A stretch of 39,947 nucleotides of DNA, from NCBI RefSeq assembly GCF_000730665.1, contig NZ_BBIV01000055.1, positions 1 to 39,947 on the forward strand, written 5' to 3'. The notes beneath the pieces were generated by a model. It was not told the DNA's origin, made no database searches, and was given only the letters and a program-made list of their open reading frames with translations. This stretch comes from Pseudomonas plecoglossicida NBRC 103162 = DSM 15088. Lineage in GTDB: Bacteria > Pseudomonadota > Gammaproteobacteria > Pseudomonadales > Pseudomonadaceae. The position numbers and the translations under genes were made by a program. Of the stretch, positions 15,303-24,153 are shown piece after piece. Numbering within the stretch: position 1 is the stretch's first letter; each line of letters opens with the position of its first letter.

Positions 15303-16166
15303 ATGAAAAAGATCCTGGGTATTCACCGTAGCCCCCATGCCCATTGGGTAGGCGATGGCTTCCCGGTGCGCAGCTTGTTCACTTACGACGACCTGGCCAG
15401 CCAGATCAGCCCGTTCCTGCTGCTGGACTACGCCGGCCCCCATGACTTCACCCCCACCGATGCCCGTCGCGGCGTCGGTCAGCACCCGCACCGCGGCTTC
15501 GAGACCGTGACCATCGTCTACCAGGGCGAGCTGGAGCACCGTGACTCCACCGGTGCCGGCGGCCTGATCGGCCCAGGCGATGTGCAGTGGATGACTGCCG
15601 CCAACGGCATCCTCCATGAAGAATTCCACGCCCCGGCCTTCGCCCGTAGCGGCGGCACCCTGGAAATGGTGCAGCTGTGGGTCAACCTGCCAGCGCGGGA
15701 CAAGCGCGCGGCGGCGGGCTACCAGACGTTGCTGGCGAAGGACATTCCGCTGATATCGCTGCAAGGCGATGCGGGCAGCCTGCGGGTCATCGCCGGCACC
15801 TACGGTGGTCAGCCAGGCCCTGCGCGCATCTTCACTGCTATGGATGTGTGGGACATGCGCCTGCGTGCCGGTGCCAACCTGCAACTGCCTGTCGCCGCCG
15901 GCCGCAACGCGGCGCTGGTGGTGTTGCGCGGCAAGTTGCGGGTCAATGGCGAGCGTGACGTCGGCCCCGCGAGTCTGGTGTTGCTGGAGCGGGCAGGCGA
16001 GGGGGTAGCCTTGGAGGTGCTGGAAGACGCCAGCGTGCTGCTGCTCAGTGGCGAGCCCATCGACGAACCGATCGTGGGTTATGGCCCGTTCGTGATGAAC
16101 AGCCAGGCGGAAATTGCCGAGTCGTTCGACGATTTCCACGCCGGCAGGTTCGGCCAGATGGCGTGA
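15303..16166 (+). CDS. Pirin family protein
   Basis: A 287-residue bicupin. The N-terminal cupin carries the metal ligands: QHPHRGFETVTIVYQGELEH supplies His, His and a further His downstream, and GILHEEFH supplies His/Glu. The C-terminal cupin lacks them, as usual. Pirins bind Fe(II); some have quercetinase-like dioxygenase activity and others modulate transcription or metabolism. The specific role is unknown. GAGGAGG precedes the ATG at good spacing. It is in the same direction as the upstream hydrolase but has its own 96-bp gap. Confidence 0.9.
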   Translation: MKKILGIHRSPHAHWVGDGFPVRSLFTYDDLASQISPFLLLDYAGPHDFTPTDARRGVGQHPHRGFETVTIVYQGELEHRDSTGAGGLIGPGDVQWMTAANGILHEEFHAPAFARSGGTLEMVQLWVNLPARDKRAAAGYQTLLAKDIPLISLQGDAGSLRVIAGTYGGQPGPARIFTAMDVWDMRLRAGANLQLPVAAGRNAALVVLRGKLRVNGERDVGPASLVLLERAGEGVALEVLEDASVLLLSGEPIDEPIVGYGPFVMNSQAEIAESFDDFHAGRFGQMA

Positions 16167-16171
16167 TTCGC

Positions 16172-16399
16172 TCAGCCCGACTGGCGCCATTGCACATCGC
16201 TGATGCCGAAACGCTCAGCCAGCGGTCTGCTGACCTTACGCACTTTCTCGTGGCTGTAGCGACCGATGCGGCCCAGGCCAGCGTCACAGCTGGCCCAGTG
16301 CCAGGCCTCGGCGTTGTCCATGCGGTCGGCACGGATGATGAAAGACTTGGGCTTGCCATGCAGCTGATAGTCGATCACGAAAAGTTTGGCGTCGATCAT
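16172..16399 (-). CDS. Small Pseudomonas protein (DUF6555-like)
   Basis: A 75-residue protein starting MIDAKLFVIDYQLHGKPKSF, with MDNAEAWHWASCDAGLG in the middle and a basic C-terminal half. From memory this is the pattern of the DUF6555 family, small uncharacterised pseudomonad proteins, but the name is not certain. It is convergent with the pirin gene, their stops 5 bp apart. AGGA lies about 10 bases before the ATG. Confidence 0.6.
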   Translation of the reverse strand: MIDAKLFVIDYQLHGKPKSFIIRADRMDNAEAWHWASCDAGLGRIGRYSHEKVRKVSRPLAERFGISDVQWRQSG

Positions 16400-16437
16400 C
16401 GGTTACAAGGTCCTGTGCGCAGCAAAAGGAGGCGCTG

Positions 16438-16505
16438 GGAGAAAACTTCCCGGCTTGAACAATGGGAGCCTTCACAGGAAGGAAAAGTTTTCTCCGCTGT
16501 ATGCC
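16438..16505. repeat. 11-bp perfect inverted repeat in a gene-free stretch
   Basis: GGAGAAAACTT (16438-16448) and AAGTTTTCTCC (16495-16505) are perfect complements with a 46-base loop. They lie in the 16400-16733 gap, which holds no recognisable gene and probably the promoters of both flanking small genes. The repeat could be an RNA hairpin, an operator or the ends of a tiny mobile element; no target duplication was seen. Confidence 0.5.
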
Positions 16506-16733
16506 AGGCTGGATGAATGGCGATCAGCCTACCGCCTGTCGCGAAGTGCCAGCATCGGACCGAACGGTCGTGGTCTGCCCGTGTTCATCCACTAAGGTGC
16601 TATTTGATCTCCCGCACTACCATTGCCCTGGCGCATGGACGGCCGCTTGGGCATGCGCATTATCAATTGGCACCCTGCCTGCCAAGGGCGTAACCACATA
16701 CAACAGGCCATCCAGTACAGAGAGGGTCGTACC

Positions 16734-16991
16734 ATGTCGTTGATAGGAGTTTCGATGCTCGAAATGCGCCAATTGATCGAGCAAGCCTGCCTGCCTGATC
16801 GCTGTGAAGTGAGCTGCACGGATGGCGTCAGCCTGACCATCCGGCTGGGTCAGGGACAGAACCTGGAGGAGGGCGTCGTCCTCACGGGTGTGTCGTTGCA
16901 GAACCTCAACAGTTGCCGCGATGTCGTGAACCTGGTCGGGCAACTGCATGCATTGCGCACTCACCCGGCCCCGCTCAAGGCCATTGCCTGA
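16734..16991 (+). CDS. DUF1652 family protein
   Basis: An 85-residue protein matching the DUF1652 pattern: MLEMRQLIEQACLPDRCEVS, then a strand-rich middle (GVSLTIRLGQ, VVLTGVSLQNL) and a C-terminal helix (SCRDVVNLVGQLHALR). This family is largely restricted to Pseudomonas and has no known function. GAGAGGG lies 8 bases before the ATG at 16734. A later in-frame ATG (MLEMRQ) would also fit the family start. It is convergent with the Yip1 gene. Confidence 0.75.
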   Translation: MSLIGVSMLEMRQLIEQACLPDRCEVSCTDGVSLTIRLGQGQNLEEGVVLTGVSLQNLNSCRDVVNLVGQLHALRTHPAPLKAIA

Positions 16992-17008
16992 TCGCCGCCA
17001 TGCCCCGG

Positions 17009-17623
17009 TCAGCCGAGGCTGGCCGGGCGCACGTATTCGGGCATGAGCCCGTTGGTCCAGAACAGGATCATCGACACCAGGATGGTCACCAGCAGCAACA
17101 GCCCCACCCCCCACACGCAGGTTGCGAAGAGCATCGCCTGTTCCTTGCGCAGGCGCAGGAAGGTCTGCAGCCCTCCATACAGCAGCACAGTGGCATAGGC
17201 CGACGCTGCCATCAGGACGATCAAGGCCAGCCAGCGAATCGGCACCAGGCCGATCACCCCGGCGAAGAACCATGGCGTGGCGCAATAGGCGGCGAAGCCG
17301 ATGCACTGGTTGAGGCTGGGTTGCGCATCGAAGCCGCGTGACATCCAGCGGATCATCACCCCCATCAGCATCACCCCGACCACGGTCGTGGCATAGAGAA
17401 GCCCCGCCAGTTGCGCCGCGCTGGCCATGCTCAGGCGCACGCGCTCCTCACCGGCCAGGCTCCAGCCAAAGGTGGTGGTACCGACGAACAGGCACAGCGC
17501 CGGGATCAGCGCCAGGGCCAGCAGGCGCGGCAGGTATTGTTGCGGGTGGTCCTCCTCGGCGCGACGGATCTCGATCCAGGCGTCGGAAGGGTGGGTGAAG
17601 AGCTTGAGCAACGGACTGTTCAT
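17009..17623 (-). CDS. Yip1 domain membrane protein
   Basis: A 204-residue protein with an N-terminal cytoplasmic LLKLFTHPSDAWIEIRRAEE, characteristic of bacterial Yip1-domain proteins, then five hydrophobic helices and a short C-terminal tail. The conserved CATPWFFAGVIGLVP segment is present. The function in bacteria is unknown. GAGGAG lies just before the ATG. It ends 17 bp from the DUF1652 gene on the other strand. Confidence 0.85.
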   Translation of the reverse strand: MNSPLLKLFTHPSDAWIEIRRAEEDHPQQYLPRLLALALIPALCLFVGTTTFGWSLAGEERVRLSMASAAQLAGLLYATTVVGVMLMGVMIRWMSRGFDAQPSLNQCIGFAAYCATPWFFAGVIGLVPIRWLALIVLMAASAYATVLLYGGLQTFLRLRKEQAMLFATCVWGVGLLLLVTILVSMILFWTNGLMPEYVRPASLG

Positions 17624-17708
17624 GGCGTTCTCCTCAAGGCAACGGCCTCTAGTTATGGAGGCACGCCGCTTGCGCCAGGTTCAGCCCGTTTCGCCGCCGT
17701 TGATCGGC

Positions 17709-17996
17709 TTACTGCAGCTCGACCAGCAGGTTGAGGCCGCCATCGCCACATTTACCCTGGTCGCGCACCACGCCGTGATAGCTGCGGCCATCCCAGACGA
17801 AGGCTACGCTGTGGGCGCGTTCGACCTTGTCCGGCAGCGGCGGGCAGATATGCAGGCGCAGGGCGGGGCGGCCCTGCAGGTTCAGGGCGGCGAGCTGGCA
17901 TTGGCATTCCACGCTCAGGGCCACGGGCCCGAACAGCGTGTCGCGCACATAGTCGAGCTGCAGGTTGGCGTTGGGTGCGCGGCAGGGCATTTTCAT
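17709..17996 (-). CDS. Hypothetical protein
   Basis: A 95-residue protein with four cysteines (two near the N-terminus and in VECQCQ, one in DQGKCGDGG) and mostly beta-strand pattern. No signal peptide, membrane segment or known family was recognised. ATG at 17996 is the first plausible start, but its ribosome site is weak, and the frame is open upstream to 18146 without recognisable similarity. It is divergent from the manganese oxidase operon and occupies part of its upstream region, so a regulatory link is possible but untested. Confidence 0.55.
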   Translation of the reverse strand: MKMPCRAPNANLQLDYVRDTLFGPVALSVECQCQLAALNLQGRPALRLHICPPLPDKVERAHSVAFVWDGRSYHGVVRDQGKCGDGGLNLLVELQ

Positions 17997-18147
17997 GGCT
18001 GCGAGGCGCTTGGGGTCAGGCGTTGGTCGGGCATCGACAGGCTCCTGGCAAGAGAGACGGTATCTCCTTTTTGAGGGCGTGGAACGGCAGATGTTCAAGT
18101 GGAACGACAAGGAATTTTCTGAATCCCAAACGTGAATGCCTATCATC

Positions 18148-18184
18148 CCCCCGATTCGGGGAATGGCGCTGGGGAATCCTCCCC
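18148..18184. promoter_or_regulatory. Upstream activator-like palindromes of the oxidase operon
   Basis: CCCC-N6-GGGGAA (18148-18163) is followed by GGGG-N6-CCCC (18171-18184), centred about 83 and 60 bp before the sigma-54 box. The second contains GCTGGGGAAT, a 10-mer also present upstream of the second operon (29746-29755). The placement suits binding sites of an NtrC-type activator. In P. putida GB-1 a regulator of this class, MnxR, controls Mn oxidase genes, but its binding to these sites is only inferred. Confidence 0.6.
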
Positions 18185-18236
18185 AATTCGATTTGCTTCA
18201 TGGCGCAACCTGCTGAAAAACAACGCTATTTCCATC

Positions 18237-18252
18237 TGGCATACACCTTGCT
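18237..18252 (+). promoter_or_regulatory. Sigma-54 promoter of the Mn oxidase operon
   Basis: TGGCATACACCTTGCT keeps the invariant GG (-24) and GC (-12) at the correct spacing, differing from the consensus TGGCACG-N4-TTGCW at only two positions. It lies 37 bp before the ATG at 18289, giving a short leader, and is on the correct strand. Confidence 0.8.
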
Positions 18253-18288
18253 GACCTCCAGGCAGTCCCTGTGTCCCGGAGGTGCAGT

Positions 18289-21200
18289 ATGCCGACCCCG
18301 AAAAAAGGCCCCGTCCTGACATCACTTGTCCTGGCCCTGCTGGGCTGGGAAACGACCAGCGAGGCGGCTGTGCAGTGCCAGCGCACCCTGGTCGCCAACG
18401 TGGTGGCGCTGGACCAGCCACTGATGTTCAACCGCCTGGGCGCGCAGAACGCCAACGGCATGATGTTCGCCCTGCGTGAAGACGTGGTCGACGAGCACCA
18501 GGTACCCCTCAGCAAAGGCGGCGCCGCAGTGCCCGGCAAGGTCACCCTGCGCCCCGACAAGCGCCCACGACCGATCGTGCTGCGCGTGGCCGCCGGGGAA
18601 TGCCTGACGGTCAACCTGACCAACCTGCTCGACTACAAGGCCAACCCCAACAAGCACGGCATCGAAGCCGAAGAGCCCGAAGGCGAAGAAGGGACCGAAA
18701 TCGAGGTCGAGGACCCGGCCGGCGAAGGCTTCGTCGCCGACGAGCAAGTGGCCGAGCGCCTGGTGGGCTTCCAGGTCAACGGCATGCAGGCGGTCAACAG
18801 CATCGCCGACATCTCGGCCAACACCGGGCGCAACGGCAACTTCCTGGTAAGCCCCGGCAGCACCCGCAGCTATACCCTCTACGCCGAACGGGAAGGGGCA
18901 TTCGCTGCGACCAGCAAGGCCGCCACCTTCGGCGGCGAAGGCACCGCCGGCAACGTGTCCAACGGCCTGTTCGGCCAGGTGGTGGTTGTCCCCAAAGGTG
19001 GGCGTACCTACCGCAACACCCTGACCGAAGAAGAAATGCGCCTGGCCACCACCGGCCGCACCCCCACCGGTCAACCGGTCATCGACTACGAGGCGCGCTA
19101 CCCTCAGGCCGAGCCCTGGATCAGCGAGGGCAAGGCTGGCAAGCCGATCATCGCCATGGTCGATGGCAACCAGATCCTCAACAGCGAAACCGATGCCATC
19201 GTCATGGGCCCCAACCCTGATGGCAGCTTCCCCAAGTCCACCTATCCGCTGGAAAGCATCGGCAAGCGCAACCCGGCGCTGCCCAACCGGCTGGAAGCGT
19301 TTCGTGACTTCGCCTCGCAGTTCGCCGACGAGGTCGCCGGTACCCAGGCGTTTCCGGGCTACTGGGCAGACCCGGTAATGGGGCATGTGCTGGAGCCGGC
19401 CCGCGACTCGTTCATGATCAACTACGGCTCAGGCGGCATGGGCGCCGAGGTGGTGGCCAACCGGCTCGGGGTCGGGCCGATGCACGATTGCCTGTCGTGC
19501 GCCTACGAAGAATTCTTCCTCAGCGCCCACACCGTGGGCGATGTCGGCACCCTGGTCGACGTCCCGGCCAACGTCGGCCTCGAGCATATCCGCCCGGGCG
19601 AAGTGCCGCCTGCCAGTGCCACCGGGGTCAAGGCCAGCATGGCCCTGTACCCGGCGGAACCGGCCAACGTGCACCACAGCTACATTGGCGACTTCACCAA
19701 GTTCCGCAACACCCACAATGGCCACGAGCAGCACATCTTCCACCTGCACGGCCACCAGTGGCTGTTCAACCCCAATGACGACAACTCCGACTACATCGAT
19801 GCCCAGGGCATCGGTGCGGGTGTCGGCTACACCTACGAAATCGCCAACGGCGGCTCCGGCAACCGCAACCGCGTGGCCGGCGACGCCATCTACCATTGCC
19901 ACTTCTACCCGCACTTCGCCCAAGGTATGTGGGCCATGTGGCGGGTGCACGACGTGTTCGAGGAAGGCACTCGCCTGGAGGTCAGCGGGCAGGGCAGCGA
20001 CGGCTTCCACACCACGCCGTTCGCCCTGCGCAGCGGTAAGCCGGCGGTCGGCGCCCGCGCCCTGCCGGACGGCGAGATCGTGGCCGGTACGCCGATTCCG
20101 GCCATCGTGCCGTTGCCTGGGAAGGCCATGGCGCCGATGCCGGGCAAGGTCGTGGTGGTGCCGAAACTGTCGCAAACCCTGGTCGCAAGCAATGACGATG
20201 ATGGCGCAGAAGAAGAGGAGGGTGACGACGACCATGCCCAGCAACCCGCCGCGCCCAAGGCCATTGGTTCCCTGGCCTTGGTCGACCGCAGCGAGACCAA
20301 CCGCAACCCCGACGGCACCCTCAAGAACCCTGGCTACCCGTTCTGGATCGGTGGCATGGAAAGCAGCGTCGGCAACCGCCCGCCAACTCCGCCACTGGAC
20401 ATGCTCGACCCGGCCCTTGCAAAGCAACTGAAAGACAGCGGCAAGGCGCTGTGGGCCAACCTCGACGCCAACCAGGTCGACGGTTGGGACGGTGGCCTCG
20501 GCCGCCACGCCCTGGACGGTGTGTCCGCAGGCGGTGAAGCCGTCACCACCACCACCAAGCTGGACTTCTCCAAGGTGGTGCACAAGGCCAAACCGATCTA
20601 CCTGCCGGAAGAAGGCACCGACGTCGAGCAGGCCGCCATGCAGTTCCATGCGATGCCCGAGCACCCCAGCTACGCGCTGGTGCCGGGTGGCCAACCGGTG
20701 GCCAAGGCGTTTCGCACCAACGGTGCCCTGCCGACCGCCGGCGCGCCGTTCTACGAACCTTGCATGGACGACCGCGGCAAGCGCCTGACCCAGACTTCGG
20801 GGGTGGGCGAGTTCTTCAGCGGCGAAAGCCTGACCGGCATCAACTTCCGCGGCGCCTCGACCTTCACCGCCGACCGCCCGCGCATCTACAAGGGCGCCAA
20901 CATCCAGTTCGACGCGGTGTACAACAAGGTCGGCTACCACTTCCCGCAAGCGCGCATCATCGCCCTGTGGGAAGACGCCTGGCCGGTCATCACCAAGCAG
21001 CGCCCGCCAGAGCCGCTGGTGATGCGCATGAACACCTTCGACTGCACCATGTACCAGCACACCAACCTGATCCCGTCGTTCTATGAAATGGACGACTATC
21101 AGGTGCGTACTCCGACCGACGTGATCGGCCAGCACATCCACCTGCCCAAGTGGGACCTGACCGCCGCCGACGGCTCGGCCAACGGCTGGAACTACGAAGA

Positions 21201-24141
21201 CGGCATCCTCTCGCCCGGCAGCGTGGTCGAGCGCGTGCACGCCATTCGTGCCTTCAACGACTGCAGTGAAGGAGACAGCCGCGACGGCACGGCAGCCTGC
21301 CCGAAAGCCAAGCAGCATCCGTACTTTGGCCGCTTTGGCCGGGCCGACTGGCTCGGTGCGCGCACCGCCATGCAACGCTGGTTCGCCGACCCGCTGGTCA
21401 ACGTGTACAACGTCGACCGGGGCCTGGGCACCATCTTCACTCACGATCACCTCGGCCCATCGACCCATCAGCAGCTTGGGCTTTATGCGACCGTGCTGGC
21501 GGAACCTGCCGGCTCCACCTGGTACCACGCCGAAACCGGGGAGCAGCTGTACAACCCGGGCACCCGCCAGGATGGCGGCCCCACCTCATGGCAGGCGGTG
21601 ATCCAGACCGGCGACCACGACGGCGACGGCAAGAACGACAGCTACCGCGAGTTCTTCCTGGAGTACAGCGACTTCCAGCATGCCTATGAAGCCGGTGTGT
21701 ACGTGGGCGCAGGCCCCAATGGCGTGCCTGACGCACAGGCCTACCCGGCCACTGCCGACAGCTTCCGCTACGCCATCAACCCGCCGGTACGGGGCAAGGC
21801 ATCGAACCTGCTGGAAGCCATCGTCGAGGAACGTGGCGGCATCAACCCGGGCTGCCCGAGCCGGCCGTGCCCGCAGGCCATCTCGGTGGATGACCCTGGC
21901 ATGTTCGTCGTCAACTACCGCAACGAGCCCTTGGCCCTGCGCGTGTTCGACCCGAACAAGGTCGGCCCGGACGGCAAGCGCGGCATGCAGGCCGACGGCC
22001 TCGGCGGCGACCTGAGCTACGCCCTGCAGACCCGCACCGACCGCGCCATTCCGGCGATGAACCTGGCGCCGTCGGCGATCACCTCGGCGGTCGGCCCCAC
22101 CGGAGGTACTACGCTGTTCCCACCGCACATCAACAAGGCCGGCAGCGAACCGGGCGACCCGTTCACCCCGATGCTGCGTACCTACTCCGGCGACAACGTG
22201 CGCCTGCGCATGCACGCCGGTGGCCATGAAGAGGAGCACAACGTCACCCTGCACGGCGTCAAGTGGCTGCAGAACGGCACCGGCTTCGGCAACAGCTCCA
22301 ACTCGGGCTGGAAGTCGTCGCAGATGATCGGCATCTCCGAGCAACTGGGTTTCATGGCGCCGGTGTCGATGATCTCCAGTTCCGCGGCCACCAACGGCGA
22401 CTACCTGTACTCGCTGGATGCGGCCCTGGAAGGCTACTGGAACGGCATCTGGGGCATCATGCGCAACTACACCGCGCAGCGCGCCGACCTCTACCCGTTG
22501 CCGAACAACCCGCAGCCGGTGGCCATGCGCAACACCGTGAACTTCGACGGCATCTGCCCGAAAACCACGGCCAACCCCAACGGCGTCGGTAGCCGCACTA
22601 CGGTCAAGCGCAGCTACGAGATCGTCGCCGCGCTGGCCAACGACATCCTCGAGAACCGCAACGGGGTCAGCATCACCGACCCGGCCGGCAACGGCCAGCA
22701 TGTCGGTGGCCCGCTCAAGGCCAACGGCGGCACCCTGGTGTTCAACAGCCGCAAGACCAGCATCCCGCAGGTCAGCGGCGTCGACCCCGAGGACGGCGAG
22801 ACCTTCACCATCGGTGGCCACAGCGCGCCGCTGCACGACCCGACCGCGATCCTGTATGTGCGCAAGGCCGACCTCGACCCCACCACCGGCAAGCTCAAGC
22901 CCGGCGTACCTGTGGAACCGCTGATCCTGCGCGCCAACGCCGGCGACTGCATCAGCGTCACCCTGGAAAACCGCCTGCCGCTGATGATGCCAGACCTGCC
23001 GACCACAGCGGTGATGCACGACGTGGTCAAGCGCGACCGGTTCGACAGCGAAGGCTCCACTGCCTTTGCCAACAACCTCATGCGCCCATCCAGCCACGTT
23101 GGCCTGCATGCGCAACTGCTGGCCTATGACATCACCAAGTCCGATGGTGCCAACGTCGGCCTCAACCCGGTGCAGACCGTACCGCCGCGGGCCGGCAACA
23201 GTGGCGCCTACCCGAGCAAGGTGTACCAGTACTACGCCGGCCACCTGGAGCGTGAAGGCAAACCGACCCTGCAACTGGGCCGCACGGTAGACAACATCAA
23301 CTCCACGGCCATCGAGTTCGGCGGCCTCAACCTGACCCCGTCGGACTTCATCAAGCAGCCGCAGAAAGGCCTGGTCGGCGCCATGAGCATCCTGCCGCAG
23401 ACTGCCACCTGGACCGAGGACACGGCCACCCGCGCACAGGCCACGGTGAAGGTCACTGGCCAGCCGGACTACCGCGACTTCGTCACGGTCTGGCAGCGGG
23501 CGCTGAACATGCGCTGGGCCGATGGCCGTCCGGTGGAAGGCATCAACACCGAGGGCAACGGTGCGGCGGGCGACCCGCAGGACAACGGCAACATGGCCGT
23601 GAACTACAAGACCGAACCGCTGTGGCTGCGCTTCGGCATGGCCCCGGACTCGCCGTTCGGCCGTGCCGATGGCCTGGGCTTCGGTGACGTGCCCAATGCC
23701 CACATGGCCTACGCCAACGCCCTGGTCGGTGGCGACCCGCAAACCCCGGTGCTGTACGCCAAGCCGGGCCAACCGGTGCGCAACCACATCGTCATGCCCA
23801 GCGGCGGCAGCCGTGGCATGACCTACCAGCTCGATGGCCACCTGTGGCCGCTGCACAACTACCAAGCCGAGAAGAACGACCTCGACGGCTACCCGATGAA
23901 CCTGCCGGGGATCGGCTCGGTGCGCTTCGGCAACAACCCGATGGCCATGTACATCGGCGCCCAGGAGAGCGTACTGCCGGCCGCGCACTTCAGCTTCATG
24001 CTGCCCAGTGCCGGTGGTGCCAATGCGGTGCCGGGGGACTACCTGTTCCGGGACTATGCTGCCTACGGCAACCTGTCGGGGCTGTGGGGGATCTTGCGGG
24101 TCACCAATGACGCGCCGCCGGCAACGGCGCCGGCACAGTAA
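18289..24141 (+). CDS. Giant multicopper oxidase, Mn(II)-oxidase type (MnxG/McoA/MofA-like)
   Basis: A 1950-residue secreted protein with a signal peptide (MPTPKKGPVLTSLVLALLGW; cut near SEA). Copper-oxidase motifs occur in several separated blocks: HLHGHQ (H485, H487, H489), HCHFYPHFAQGMW (H536-C537-H538, H542, M547), THDH (H1052, H1054) and DGHLWPLH (H1851, H1856). The size and multiple cupredoxin repeats fit the Pseudomonas Mn(II)/Mn(III) oxidases rather than laccases. Which of the GB-1 enzymes (MnxG or McoA) is closer cannot be decided by eye. Two acidic tracts (about 126-145 and 636-652) may attract Mn. GGAGG precedes ATG 18289. It is first in the operon with copper chaperones and a cytochrome. 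Confidence 0.85.
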   Translation: MPTPKKGPVLTSLVLALLGWETTSEAAVQCQRTLVANVVALDQPLMFNRLGAQNANGMMFALREDVVDEHQVPLSKGGAAVPGKVTLRPDKRPRPIVLRVAAGECLTVNLTNLLDYKANPNKHGIEAEEPEGEEGTEIEVEDPAGEGFVADEQVAERLVGFQVNGMQAVNSIADISANTGRNGNFLVSPGSTRSYTLYAEREGAFAATSKAATFGGEGTAGNVSNGLFGQVVVVPKGGRTYRNTLTEEEMRLATTGRTPTGQPVIDYEARYPQAEPWISEGKAGKPIIAMVDGNQILNSETDAIVMGPNPDGSFPKSTYPLESIGKRNPALPNRLEAFRDFASQFADEVAGTQAFPGYWADPVMGHVLEPARDSFMINYGSGGMGAEVVANRLGVGPMHDCLSCAYEEFFLSAHTVGDVGTLVDVPANVGLEHIRPGEVPPASATGVKASMALYPAEPANVHHSYIGDFTKFRNTHNGHEQHIFHLHGHQWLFNPNDDNSDYIDAQGIGAGVGYTYEIANGGSGNRNRVAGDAIYHCHFYPHFAQGMWAMWRVHDVFEEGTRLEVSGQGSDGFHTTPFALRSGKPAVGARALPDGEIVAGTPIPAIVPLPGKAMAPMPGKVVVVPKLSQTLVASNDDDGAEEEEGDDDHAQQPAAPKAIGSLALVDRSETNRNPDGTLKNPGYPFWIGGMESSVGNRPPTPPLDMLDPALAKQLKDSGKALWANLDANQVDGWDGGLGRHALDGVSAGGEAVTTTTKLDFSKVVHKAKPIYLPEEGTDVEQAAMQFHAMPEHPSYALVPGGQPVAKAFRTNGALPTAGAPFYEPCMDDRGKRLTQTSGVGEFFSGESLTGINFRGASTFTADRPRIYKGANIQFDAVYNKVGYHFPQARIIALWEDAWPVITKQRPPEPLVMRMNTFDCTMYQHTNLIPSFYEMDDYQVRTPTDVIGQHIHLPKWDLTAADGSANGWNYEDGILSPGSVVERVHAIRAFNDCSEGDSRDGTAACPKAKQHPYFGRFGRADWLGARTAMQRWFADPLVNVYNVDRGLGTIFTHDHLGPSTHQQLGLYATVLAEPAGSTWYHAETGEQLYNPGTRQDGGPTSWQAVIQTGDHDGDGKNDSYREFFLEYSDFQHAYEAGVYVGAGPNGVPDAQAYPATADSFRYAINPPVRGKASNLLEAIVEERGGINPGCPSRPCPQAISVDDPGMFVVNYRNEPLALRVFDPNKVGPDGKRGMQADGLGGDLSYALQTRTDRAIPAMNLAPSAITSAVGPTGGTTLFPPHINKAGSEPGDPFTPMLRTYSGDNVRLRMHAGGHEEEHNVTLHGVKWLQNGTGFGNSSNSGWKSSQMIGISEQLGFMAPVSMISSSAATNGDYLYSLDAALEGYWNGIWGIMRNYTAQRADLYPLPNNPQPVAMRNTVNFDGICPKTTANPNGVGSRTTVKRSYEIVAALANDILENRNGVSITDPAGNGQHVGGPLKANGGTLVFNSRKTSIPQVSGVDPEDGETFTIGGHSAPLHDPTAILYVRKADLDPTTGKLKPGVPVEPLILRANAGDCISVTLENRLPLMMPDLPTTAVMHDVVKRDRFDSEGSTAFANNLMRPSSHVGLHAQLLAYDITKSDGANVGLNPVQTVPPRAGNSGAYPSKVYQYYAGHLEREGKPTLQLGRTVDNINSTAIEFGGLNLTPSDFIKQPQKGLVGAMSILPQTATWTEDTATRAQATVKVTGQPDYRDFVTVWQRALNMRWADGRPVEGINTEGNGAAGDPQDNGNMAVNYKTEPLWLRFGMAPDSPFGRADGLGFGDVPNAHMAYANALVGGDPQTPVLYAKPGQPVRNHIVMPSGGSRGMTYQLDGHLWPLHNYQAEKNDLDGYPMNLPGIGSVRFGNNPMAMYIGAQESVLPAAHFSFMLPSAGGANAVPGDYLFRDYAAYGNLSGLWGILRVTNDAPPATAPAQ

Positions 24142-24153
24142 GGGAGAGGGCGC

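Noticed and set aside
18271..18288. GTG start for the oxidase six codons upstream
   Set aside because: The GGAGG ribosome site lies between this GTG and the ATG at 18289, so the ATG is the start.
18322..19386. Long open frames antisense to the oxidase (also 19429-21528 and 21586-26028)
   Set aside because: They are mirror frames of a high-GC coding sequence, lack ribosome sites and family patterns, and the sense strand carries clear copper-oxidase motifs.
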